A stretch of DNA of 37,079 nucleotides from Cryptosporangium minutisporangium. GTDB lineage: Bacteria; Actinomycetota; Actinomycetes; Mycobacteriales; Cryptosporangiaceae. This document shows, piece by piece, positions 16,261-23,154 of this stretch. A model generated the notes under the pieces. The model did no database searches. It was not told the origin of the DNA and worked only from the letters and a program-made list of their open reading frames with translations. The stretch spans positions 94,417-131,495 of the forward strand of contig NZ_BAAAYN010000024.1 of the NCBI RefSeq assembly GCF_039536245.1. Reading direction: 5' to 3'. Each line of letters opens with the position of its first letter. Positions within the stretch are counted from its first letter, which is position 1. The translations under genes were made by a program, and so were the position numbers.

Positions 16261-17451
16261 TCAGAGGAGTCCGTGGCGCGGGGGCGGTGCGCCGGTCAGC
16301 GTCCAGCGGCCGATGTGCTGGACCTTCCACCGCTCCGGGTCGTGCAGGGTGTGGGTACGGGCATCCCGCCAGTACCGGGAGAGGTTGAGCCGGTCGGCGG
16401 CCGAGCGCGTACCGCCCAGGTCGAACAGCGCGGAGGACACCGCGATCGACGCCCTGGCGGCGGCGACCTTCGCGACGGCGGTGGCGACCGACGCCCCCGC
16501 GGTCGTGGCGTCGGTGCGATCGGACTCCGCGGCGTCGATAGCCACCGCGGCCTCCCGTACCAGGGCCTCCGCGCCGCGCACGGCGATCTCCAGCTCGCCG
16601 GCCTGCTGAACGAGCAACGGATCCTCGGCCGCGGTCTCGACTCCCGCCTCGAACCACGGCCGGGCCCGGCCGACCAGGTCGGTCGCGGCGGTGAGCGCGC
16701 CGCGGGCGATGCCGACGTCGAGCGCCGCGTGCAGCACCTGCGCGCGGGCGCCGTACGTGGTCGGGCCGGCGAAGATCGGCGTGTACGGCACGAGTTGCTC
16801 GGACGTCACGGGGACTTCGTCGAGGCGGACGGTGCCGCTCGCCGTGGTGCGCTGCCCCATGCCGTCCCAGTCGTCGGTCACGGTGACGCCGGGGGCGTCC
16901 CGAGGGACGTACGCCAGCACCTTCGGGCGCGGCTCCCCCGGCTGCTCGAGGACCGCACGCACGACCAGCCAGTGCGCGAAGAGCGCACCGGTGCTGTAGA
17001 ACTTCTCGCCGGTCAGCACGTACTCGCCGTCGGGGCGACGCCGCACGCTGGTCGTGTCGTCCACGACCGTGCGTCCGGACCGCTCGGACTGCGCGTTGGC
17101 GAACCGGGCGCCGTCCAGCGCGGCCGCGAACCAGCGGGCCTGCTGGTCCTCGGTGCCCTGCAGGCGCAGCGCCTCGAGGAACACGAAGTGGCTGTGCGGG
17201 ATCTGGGCGAGGCTGGCATCCGCCGTGGCGAGCAGCCGGAAGACCTCGGCCACGGTGGTGACCGGCACCTCCGCACCACCGAAGCGGGCAGGCACGGTGA
17301 TGCCGAGCAGCCCGGAGGCCGACAGCGCGTCCAGCTCGGCGTGCGGCAGCCGTCGGTCCCGATCCCGCTCGGCGGCCTCCTCGGCGTAGATCGCCGCGAG
17401 CTTGCGGGCGATCTCCTCTGCCTCCGCGCCGGAGCGAACGACGTGGGTCAT
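16261..17451 (-). CDS. SfnB/DszC-type flavin-dependent sulfur-acquisition oxidoreductase
   Basis: A 396-residue acyl-CoA-dehydrogenase-fold flavoprotein. The N-terminal GLLGITVPARFGGAEVP, central ANAQSERSGRT and LTGEKFYSTGALFA, and C-terminal FDLGGTRSAADRLNLSRYWR are the pattern of the SfnB/DszC monooxygenase group, which oxidise organosulfur compounds with reduced flavin rather than dehydrogenating CoA esters. The protein has no cysteine and only two methionines. ATG 17451 has no ribosome site; it overlaps the stop of a 16-codon leader ORF (ATGA), so it is probably translated by coupling. It diverges from a MetQNI-type importer, supporting a role in using organic sulfur taken up by that importer. 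No flavin reductase is in the window. Confidence 0.82.
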   Translation of the reverse strand: MTHVVRSGAEAEEIARKLAAIYAEEAAERDRDRRLPHAELDALSASGLLGITVPARFGGAEVPVTTVAEVFRLLATADASLAQIPHSHFVFLEALRLQGTEDQQARWFAAALDGARFANAQSERSGRTVVDDTTSVRRRPDGEYVLTGEKFYSTGALFAHWLVVRAVLEQPGEPRPKVLAYVPRDAPGVTVTDDWDGMGQRTTASGTVRLDEVPVTSEQLVPYTPIFAGPTTYGARAQVLHAALDVGIARGALTAATDLVGRARPWFEAGVETAAEDPLLVQQAGELEIAVRGAEALVREAAVAIDAAESDRTDATTAGASVATAVAKVAAARASIAVSSALFDLGGTRSAADRLNLSRYWRDARTHTLHDPERWKVQHIGRWTLTGAPPPRHGLL

Positions 17452-17498
17452 CGAGCGGGCACCGGTCGCTCGGCAGGGGTGGACGCGAAATCCGGCAT
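17448..17498 (-). CDS. 16-residue leader peptide translationally coupled to the SfnB-type gene
   Basis: ATG 17498 opens MPDFASTPAERPVPAR and the stop TGA overlaps the SfnB-type start as ATGA. A strong GAGGGGG ribosome site lies six bases upstream of the leader ATG, while the main gene has none. The peptide holds three prolines near its end (ERPVPAR) and no cysteine, so it is not a cysteine-run attenuator of the mycobacterial kind. Its role (coupling only, or ribosome-stalling control) is unknown. Confidence 0.6.
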   Translation of the reverse strand: MPDFASTPAERPVPAR

Positions 17499-17542
17499 GA
17501 AGTGCCCCCTCGGGAAATTGCCTACTTGATTGGTCGAGAAAG

Positions 17543-17570
17543 TCTGTATCTTCCGGCCGCGAGCCGTCAA
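17543..17570 (-). promoter_or_regulatory. Possible promoter of leader peptide and SfnB-type gene
   Basis: TTGACG (17565-17570, minus strand) with TACAGA (17543-17548) at 16-base spacing. The -10 matches poorly, so this is tentative. The surrounding 17512-17560 is AT-rich relative to the neighbouring DNA. Confidence 0.3.
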
Positions 17571-17599
17571 CCGCCCCCCGGTGTCATTCCAGAGCTTCT

Positions 17600-17614
17600 C
17601 TATCGGACTGATAG
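17600..17614. promoter_or_regulatory. Inverted repeat CTATC-N5-GATAG in the sulfur divergon
   Basis: CTATCGGACTGATAG has perfect 5-base arms and lies in the 210-base gap between the leader peptide start and the importer start, 95 bases upstream of the latter. It is a candidate operator for sulfur control. No regulator gene adjoins it, and I cannot assign it to a known consensus. Confidence 0.4.
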
Positions 17615-17708
17615 GCTTCGCGCCGCCGAACCGTCGTCTGGCCGCTGCCTCGCCGGTCCGCGCACACCCGTGCGCGTGCCCGGCGCCACCCCACCGGAGG
17701 TACTTGTC

Positions 17709-18683
17709 GTGACCGAGCCAACCCCGCCCAACGGATCGTCCGAGGAGCTGCCGGACGAGCCTCGGCTGCCGTCGCGCGGCACCGGCCGGCGCCGCGTCGT
17801 GTGGATCGCGGCCGCCGCGGTCGTGCTCGTCGCCGCCCTGGTGATCGGCCTGGTCGTGTCGCTCGGCGACGACCCGGAGGAAGCGTCCGCGACGACGGTC
17901 CGCATCGGCGTCGTCGACGCGTCCCAGCCGTACTGGAAGACCTACGCCGAGCTGGCGAAGGAAGAGCTCGACGTCACCGTGAAGTACGTCAACTTCAACG
18001 ACTACAGCCAGCCCAACCCGGCGCTGAAGGAGAAGCAGCTCGACCTCAACCAGTTCCAGCACATCCAGTACCTGGCGAACTACAACGTCACCGCGAACGA
18101 CGACCTGCAGCCGATCGGCGCGACCGCGGTGTATCCGCTGCCGCTCTACTCGCTGAAGTTCACCGACCCGTCCGCACTGCCGAAGAACGCGAAGATCGCG
18201 ATCCCGAACGACGCGATCAACGAGGCCCGCGGCCTGCTCGTGCTCCAGGCGGCCGGGCTGCTCACGCTGAAGGACGGCGGCGGCGCGTTCTCCACCGTCG
18301 AGGACATCGCGACCAAGAAGGTCGACGTCACCACGCTCGACGCCTCGCAGACGGCCGGTGCCCTGCAGAACGGCTCGGTGGTCGCCGCGATCGTGAACAA
18401 CAACTACGCGACGAACGCCGGGCTGAAGCCGGCGCAGGCCATCTTCAAGGACGACCCGGGCAGCCCCAGCGCCGCGCCGTACGTCAACATCTTCACTGCC
18501 CGGAGGGCCGACGCGACGAACGAGACGTACCTGAAGCTCGCCGAGCTGTACCACGATCCGGCCGTCGAGAAGGGCGTGCAGGAGGCGAACAGCGGCACGG
18601 CCGTGTTCCGCACCACCTCCGCCGAGCAGCTCCAGAAGGACCTGGCGACCGTGGAGCAGCAAGCCCGCGACGCGAAGAAGTAG
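17709..18683 (+). CDS. metQ: MetQ/NlpA-family substrate-binding protein with a transmembrane anchor
   Basis: A 324-residue extracytoplasmic binding protein of the MetQ family: TTVRIGVVDASQPYWKTY opens the domain, followed by VKYVNFNDYSQPNPALKEKQ, LDLNQFQHIQYLANYN and the IAIPNDAINEARGL strand. Family members bind D/L-methionine or related sulfur compounds. Instead of a lipobox, residues 1-29 are cytoplasmic and proline/charge rich, and about 30-52 form a hydrophobic helix, so it is membrane-anchored by a helix rather than by lipid. The only sulfur residue in the whole protein is the initiator methionine. GTG 17709 has GGAGG eight bases upstream. It is followed by metN and metI. Confidence 0.88.
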   Translation: MTEPTPPNGSSEELPDEPRLPSRGTGRRRVVWIAAAAVVLVAALVIGLVVSLGDDPEEASATTVRIGVVDASQPYWKTYAELAKEELDVTVKYVNFNDYSQPNPALKEKQLDLNQFQHIQYLANYNVTANDDLQPIGATAVYPLPLYSLKFTDPSALPKNAKIAIPNDAINEARGLLVLQAAGLLTLKDGGGAFSTVEDIATKKVDVTTLDASQTAGALQNGSVVAAIVNNNYATNAGLKPAQAIFKDDPGSPSAAPYVNIFTARRADATNETYLKLAELYHDPAVEKGVQEANSGTAVFRTTSAEQLQKDLATVEQQARDAKK

Positions 18684-18700
18684 CCCTCCTCCGAGCGAGT

Positions 18701-18726
18701 CCGGCCCGGCGGGATCGCCGGGCCGG
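18701..18726 (+). terminator. GC-rich hairpin between metQ and metN (processing or attenuation)
   Basis: CCGGCCCGGCG (18701-18711) and CGCCGGGCCGG (18716-18726) form 11 perfect G-C pairs around the loop GGAT in the 62-base gap between metQ and metN. There is no U tract. Such stems often stabilise the binding-protein message or lower expression of the distal genes, matching the need for excess binding protein. Confidence 0.6.
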
Positions 18727-18745
18727 CGTCGAGTAAGGACGATTC

Positions 18746-19801
18746 ATGCCCGCCGAGGAGCCCGTCCCGGTGCACGTGCGGTTCGAGCACGTCGGCAAGA
18801 CCTTCCCCGGGCGAGGCCGCCGGGCCGCGCCGCAGGTGGCACTCCACGACGTCGACCTGGAGATCCGCCGCGGCGAGGTGTTCGGCGTCATCGGCCACTC
18901 CGGGGCCGGCAAGAGCACGCTGGTGCGGCTGATCAACGGTCTGGAGACCCCGACCACCGGCCGCGTCCACGTCGGTGAGCACGAGCTGACCGCCCTCACC
19001 GAGCGCGGCCGGCGCGCGGTGCGGCGGGACATCGGGATGATCTTCCAGCAGTTCAACCTCTTCCGGTCCCGGACGGTGGCGGGCAACGTCGCGTACCCGC
19101 TGAAGGTCGCCGGGGTACGGCAGCCCGAGCGCGACCGCCGGGTGGCGCGGCTGCTGGACTTCGTCGGGCTGCTCGACCGCGCCCACGACCACCCGGAACA
19201 ACTCTCCGGCGGGCAGAAACAGCGAGTCGGCATCGCCCGGGCACTCGCCACCGAACCGTCGCTGCTGCTGGCGGACGAGGCGACCAGCGCGCTCGACCCG
19301 GAGACCACCGGCGAGGTGCTGACGCTGCTGCGCCGGATCAACCGCGACCTCGGCGTGACGATCGTGATCATCACCCACGAACTCGACGTCATCCGCTCGG
19401 TCGCCGACCGGGTCGCGGTGCTCGACGCGGGCCGCGTCGTCGAGACCGGCAGCGCCTACGACGTCTTCGCCCGCGCACAGACCGAGGCCGCCGCGCAGTT
19501 CGTCCGCACCGCGCTGCGCGACCGGCCCTCCCCGGAGACGCTGGCCCGGCTGCGCGCCCGGCACCCCGGGCGGCTGATCACCGTCCGGATCCGCGACGAG
19601 GAAGGGCTCCAGACCCGGCTGGCCCGCACGTTCCTCGATCACCAGGTCGCCGCGGACATCGTGTTCGGCGGCATCAGCGAACTGCAGGAGCGGCCGGTGG
19701 GCAGCTTGACGTTCGAGCTCACCGGCCCGGACGGCGCCGTGGACGCCGCGCTCACGACGCTGCGCGCGGACGGCGTCGACCTCGTCGAGGAGAAGGCCTG
19801 A
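18746..19801 (+). CDS. metN: MetN-family ABC transporter ATP-binding protein
   Basis: A 351-residue ATPase of the methionine-uptake family. Walker A GHSGAGKST (50-58), the Q-loop in FQQFNLF, signature LSGGQKQR and Walker B LLLADEATSALD are intact, as is the H-loop in IITHELDV. The C-terminal 90 residues, including VAADIVFGGISELQERPVG, form the regulatory NIL/ACT-like domain that senses substrate in MetN. The protein has no cysteine and two methionines. ATG 18746 follows AAGGAC. Its stop overlaps the metI start (TGATG). Confidence 0.93.
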   Translation: MPAEEPVPVHVRFEHVGKTFPGRGRRAAPQVALHDVDLEIRRGEVFGVIGHSGAGKSTLVRLINGLETPTTGRVHVGEHELTALTERGRRAVRRDIGMIFQQFNLFRSRTVAGNVAYPLKVAGVRQPERDRRVARLLDFVGLLDRAHDHPEQLSGGQKQRVGIARALATEPSLLLADEATSALDPETTGEVLTLLRRINRDLGVTIVIITHELDVIRSVADRVAVLDAGRVVETGSAYDVFARAQTEAAAQFVRTALRDRPSPETLARLRARHPGRLITVRIRDEEGLQTRLARTFLDHQVAADIVFGGISELQERPVGSLTFELTGPDGAVDAALTTLRADGVDLVEEKA

Positions 19802-20460
19802 TGGACGAGTTCCTCTCGAACCTGCCGGTGTACCGCGAGGCCATCTGGCAGACGTTCTACATCGTCGGCATCTCGCTGGCGGCAGGCGGAGTGCTCGGCC
19901 TCGTCCTGGGCCTGGTGCTCTACGCGACGCGCCCGGGCAATCTGCTCGGCAACCGGGCGGTGTTCCTCACCGTCAACGTGGCGGTCAACGTGGTGCGGCC
20001 GGTGCCGTTCGTCATCTTCATCACCGCGATCCAGCCGCTGATGCTGCACACGATCGGCACCACGATCGGCACCAACGCGGTCACGTTCGCGCTCTCGCTC
20101 TCGGCGGCGTTCGCGATCAGCCGGATCGTCGAGCAGAACCTCCTCACGGTCGACCCGGGTGTGGTGGAGGCCGCCCGCGCGGCCGGAGCCCGGCCGATCG
20201 GGATCCTCGTGACGGTGCTGATCCCGGAGGCGCTGGGGCCGCTGATCCTGGGCTACACGTTCATCTTCGTCGCGGCCGTCGACATGTCCGCGCAGGCCGG
20301 GCTGTTCGGCGGCGGTGGTCTCGGTGACTTCGCGATCACCTACGGCTCGCAGCGCTACAACTGGCCGGTCGTTTACATCACCGTCGCGACGATCGTCGTG
20401 ATCGTCCAGGCCGGCCAGTTCCTCGGCAACTGGCTCGCCCGCCGCGCCCTCCGCCGCTGA
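19801..20460 (+). CDS. metI: MetI-family ABC transporter permease
   Basis: A 219-residue inner-membrane permease with about five membrane segments, the normal MetI size and topology. The EAA loop that contacts MetN is visible as VVEAARAAGARPIGILVTVL. It begins MDEFLSNLPVYREAIWQTFY. There is no cysteine and there are three methionines. The start overlaps the metN stop by one base. It completes the MetQNI-type importer opposite the SfnB-type gene; the substrate may be methionine or another organosulfur compound. Confidence 0.93.
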   Translation: MDEFLSNLPVYREAIWQTFYIVGISLAAGGVLGLVLGLVLYATRPGNLLGNRAVFLTVNVAVNVVRPVPFVIFITAIQPLMLHTIGTTIGTNAVTFALSLSAAFAISRIVEQNLLTVDPGVVEAARAAGARPIGILVTVLIPEALGPLILGYTFIFVAAVDMSAQAGLFGGGGLGDFAITYGSQRYNWPVVYITVATIVVIVQAGQFLGNWLARRALRR

Positions 20461-20538
20461 GGATCGCCGCACGAATACTGCCCCTGCCGCGCCGCCGCTG
20501 ATCGGAGGAAGCTCGGACGTATCGGAAGGGAGGCAGAC

Positions 20539-21495
20539 ATGTCCGAGACCCACGCGGTGACGGTCGGTGTGGACGGTTCGGCACCCGCGATCGCCGCGCT
20601 CGACTGGGCCGCGCAGTACGCACAGGCCCACTACGTCCCGCTGCAGGTGCTGACCGCGGTCGGCTGGCCGGGAGAGCGGCCCGGGTACGGCGGGTCCCAG
20701 CTCGCCGAGCTGAAGGAGGCTGCCCGGATCGACGGCCGGCGGACGCTGGACCGGGCGCTGAAGCGGGTTCGTGCGGTATTACCCCAGCTGGCCGTCTCCG
20801 GATACGTCAGCGACGAGCCCCCGGCCCGGGCACTGCTCTCGGCCTCCGAGTCCAGCGGTCTGATCGTGGTCGGCTGCCGGGGCCTCAACCCGACGGCGAG
20901 CGTGATCCTCGGGTCGGTCTCCGCCGCTCTCACCGGGCACGCGAAGTGCCCGGTGGTCGTCGTCCGGTCGGACCCGCGCATCGGCCCGACCGTGCCGCCG
21001 GCACCGGTGGTCGTGGGAATCGACGGCTCGGAGGCGGACGAAGCCACCCTGGGGGCCGCGTTCGCCGAGGCCGACCGGCGCGGCGCCCCGCTGATCGTGG
21101 CGCACGCGTGGAGCGACGCCTCGCTGGTCGGCGTCTTCGGGGCCGGTGCGGTACCGAGCTGGATCGAAGCCCGTCAGCACGCCGAGGCCCTGCTGCAGCG
21201 GCAGCTCGCCGCGTGGCGTCCGAAGTATCCGGACGTCCGGGTCGGCACGGTCGTGGAGCGGGAGCAGCCGGCGCGGATGCTGCTGGAGCTGGGGCGAGCC
21301 GCCGGTCTGGTCGTCGTGGGGTCGCACGGGCGCGGCGGGTTCGCGGGCATGCGGCTCGGCTCGGTCGCGCGGCGGCTGCTGCACCACGCCGACGCCCCGG
21401 TGCTCGTCGTCCGCCGAGGAGCCCGAGCCACCGCGCACTCCGACGCGTCGCAGCACGCAGTGCCCAGCGTGCCCGCACAGCGCCGCGGCGGCTAG
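20539..21495 (+). CDS. Tandem-domain universal stress protein
   Basis: A 318-residue protein with two UspA domains. The first (about 1-145) starts VTVGVDGSAPAIAALDWAA and ends with VVGCRGLNPTASVILGSVS. The second (about 155-300) starts VVVGIDGSEADEATLGAAF and ends with VVGSHGRGGFAGMRLGSVA. Both keep the ATP-binding G-x2-G-x9-G(S/T) pattern. Such double-domain proteins are typical of actinobacterial hypoxia and dormancy responses. ATG 20539 is preceded by GGAAGGGAGG. Its stop TAG directly abuts the stop of the convergent gene within GCTAGCTAGC. The 78 bases between metI and this gene show nothing else recognisable. Confidence 0.92.
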   Translation: MSETHAVTVGVDGSAPAIAALDWAAQYAQAHYVPLQVLTAVGWPGERPGYGGSQLAELKEAARIDGRRTLDRALKRVRAVLPQLAVSGYVSDEPPARALLSASESSGLIVVGCRGLNPTASVILGSVSAALTGHAKCPVVVVRSDPRIGPTVPPAPVVVGIDGSEADEATLGAAFAEADRRGAPLIVAHAWSDASLVGVFGAGAVPSWIEARQHAEALLQRQLAAWRPKYPDVRVGTVVEREQPARMLLELGRAAGLVVVGSHGRGGFAGMRLGSVARRLLHHADAPVLVVRRGARATAHSDASQHAVPSVPAQRRGG

Positions 21496-21933
21496 CTAGC
21501 GCTCGATGACCTCGCCGGCCGGGCGGCGAGGCGTGTCCGGGGCCGAGTCGTCGGTCGCCGGGACACCGATGCGCAGCGCGGCCTGCGCCTCGCCGAGGTT
21601 GTCCAGGAGCCGGTGCAGCAGGGCACGCGACGCCGGCACCTCGACCACGTCGGTCATCGGCGAGACGGCCAACCCGGCCGCGGTGGTCTCCAGCAGCGCG
21701 GAGCTCATCGCCTCGCCGGCGGCCAGCCAGTCGGTCGGCTCGTCGTCGCGGGTCCAGAGCACCAGGTAGCGGGCTCCGCCGTCGTGGCCGGGGCCCGGCA
21801 GCAGGCCCTCGCCGCCCTCCGGGAAGAACGACCGCAGCGGAATCTTGCGCGGGGTGCCCGACACGGCCGTCTCCACCGGTACGCCTGAGCGGTGCTCATC
21901 GTGCCGGTCCCCTCGGCTCGGTGCTCGGTACAC
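21496..21933 (-). pseudogene. C-terminal remnant of an Acg-family nitroreductase
   Basis: A 145-codon frame from GTG 21933. From about residue 30 it matches the C-terminal part of Acg-like FMN-binding nitroreductases as I know them: IPLRSFFPEGGEGL, then ARYLVLWTRDDEPTDWLAAG, EAMSSALLETTAAGLAVSPM and a TPRRPAGEVIER end. Full Acg proteins are about 330 residues, so the first 190 or so are missing. The N-terminal 25 residues look unrelated. In mycobacteria, Acg and Usp genes belong to the DosR dormancy regulon and are often neighbours, as here. It may be a decaying gene or a short functional protein; the DosR-like box at 21967 would favour continued expression. Confidence 0.55.
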
Positions 21934-21966
21934 CCCCAGTGTGTTCGACGGGCGGGTCGGCGATCA

Positions 21967-21980
21967 GGGTCGGAAGTCCC
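21967..21980 (-). promoter_or_regulatory. DosR/DevR-like box upstream of the Acg remnant
   Basis: Read on the minus strand, GGGACTTCCGACCC resembles the 20-base DosR/DevR consensus core GGGACT-N3-GTCCC, with one arm altered (GACCC for GTCCC). It ends 33 bases upstream of the remnant's start codon, in the 67-base gap after the GntR gene. Assignment is by motif and neighbourhood only. Confidence 0.4.
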
Positions 21981-22000
21981 GACCTGCCGACGCTCCTGCC

Positions 22001-22708
22001 TCACTCGCCGAGGACCCCGCGGTGCCGGAGGAGCCGGACCGCGCTCTTGCCCGCGCGGCGGAAGGTGTCGACGAGTTGCCGCTCGGCACCCTCGCCGTCG
22101 CCGGCCTCGATGGCGGTGACGACGCCGTGCATCGCGGTCTGATGAGCCTGCAGGGTCTCGGGAACCTCGACGAAGAAGTTGCCGGGGATGATCGTGCCGG
22201 TCAACAGTCCCCCGACCGCGGTGAGCCGGTGGGAGTGCGCCGCACCGAGCAGCCGGGTGAGTAGTCGGCGGTTCGCCGCCCAGAACTCGTCGGCGTCGGT
22301 GACCGATCCCAGCACGCCGTCGAGCGCGCGGAGCTCGGCGAGGTCCTCGGGCGTGCCGCGCTCGGCGGACCGGCGCGCGGCCAGGCCGTAGACCAGCCCG
22401 ATGATCTCGTAGTGGTCGTGGACGGTGTTCTCGTCCAGCCCGGCGACGTAGGCGCCGCGGTGGGCCTCGGCCCGCAGCCACCCTTCCCGGTCCAGCGCGA
22501 TGATGGCTTCCCGCACCGGAAGGCGGCTCACGCCGAGCCGGTCGGCGAGTTCCTCCTGCCGGACGCGATCGCCGGCCCGCAGCTTGCCCTCGAAGATCAG
22601 GCGCCGGATGGCGGCGGCGACCCGCTGGGCGCCGGTCTGGCGCACCGTGCCGGGGAAGTGCCCGCTGTCCCATCCGCTGACGTACTCGTTGTCCGGCGTC
22701 TTGCGCAC
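22001..22708 (-). CDS. GntR-family regulator, FCD subfamily
   Basis: A 235-residue GntR protein. The winged helix-turn-helix covers about 25-90 (AAAIRRLIFEGKLRAGDRVR, EELADRLGVSRLPVREAI, LDREGWLRAEAHRGAYVAGL). A helical FCD effector domain follows. FCD regulators usually repress catabolic operons and are released by an acid intermediate. GTG 22708 has AGGGAAG five bases upstream and overlaps the DUF35 gene stop by one base. It is the fourth gene of the CoA transferase-thiolase-DUF35 operon; the palindrome TTGGATCCAA at 25550 in that operon's promoter is its best candidate site. Confidence 0.9.
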   Translation of the reverse strand: MRKTPDNEYVSGWDSGHFPGTVRQTGAQRVAAAIRRLIFEGKLRAGDRVRQEELADRLGVSRLPVREAIIALDREGWLRAEAHRGAYVAGLDENTVHDHYEIIGLVYGLAARRSAERGTPEDLAELRALDGVLGSVTDADEFWAANRRLLTRLLGAAHSHRLTAVGGLLTGTIIPGNFFVEVPETLQAHQTAMHGVVTAIEAGDGEGAERQLVDTFRRAGKSAVRLLRHRGVLGE

Positions 22709-23154
22709 TAGGACTTCCCTTCGTCCGCCGTCGGAGGCTCACCCGGTGCGTCCCGGGGCCGGAAGCGCGGTACCACGACGTCGGGTCGAACGGTGTCGTA
22801 GACGACCTCGACCGGCAAGCCGACCCGCACGTCGCCTGGATCACACCCGACCAGATCGCTGTGGAAGAACGGACCCTCCGCCAGCTCGATCACCGCGAGC
22901 ACGTACGGCACCTCGTCGGCCAGGTCGCGGTCGTAGGCGTGGTGGTAGACGGTCCAGGTGTGGACCGTTCCCCGTCCGGAGGCCGGCTCCCACGCCATCG
23001 ACGCGGCACCGTGCTGCGGACAGCTGGACGCCGGCCAGAACGCGCGGCCGCAGCCACCACAGCGCTGGACGAGGAACTCCGCGCGGAGGCACGCGTCCCA
23101 GAACGGCGCGTCGAGGTCGTCCGGGACGACGTCCCGGGGCCCGGGCCTGCTCAC
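22708..23154 (-). CDS. DUF35 / OB-fold zinc-ribbon protein, thiolase partner
   Basis: A 148-residue protein with an N-terminal rubredoxin-like zinc ribbon and a C-terminal OB fold (GRGTVHTWTVYHHAYD, then VPYVLAVIELAEGP). Zinc ligands are C32, C35, C45 and apparently H48 (CPQHG), where four cysteines are usual. DUF35 proteins bind CoA esters and partner thiolase-fold enzymes, for example ChsH2 DUF35 with Ltp2 in the cholesterol side-chain aldolase. GTG 23154 overlaps the thiolase stop as GTGA, supporting complex formation. Confidence 0.87.
   Translation of the reverse strand: MSRPGPRDVVPDDLDAPFWDACLRAEFLVQRCGGCGRAFWPASSCPQHGAASMAWEPASGRGTVHTWTVYHHAYDRDLADEVPYVLAVIELAEGPFFHSDLVGCDPGDVRVGLPVEVVYDTVRPDVVVPRFRPRDAPGEPPTADEGKS

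Noticed and set aside
17499-17708. SAM or other sulfur riboswitch ahead of the MetQNI genes
   Set aside because: I looked for paired stems and a terminator ahead of the GTG at 17709 and found only the short CTATC/GATAG repeat; no riboswitch core could be recognised.
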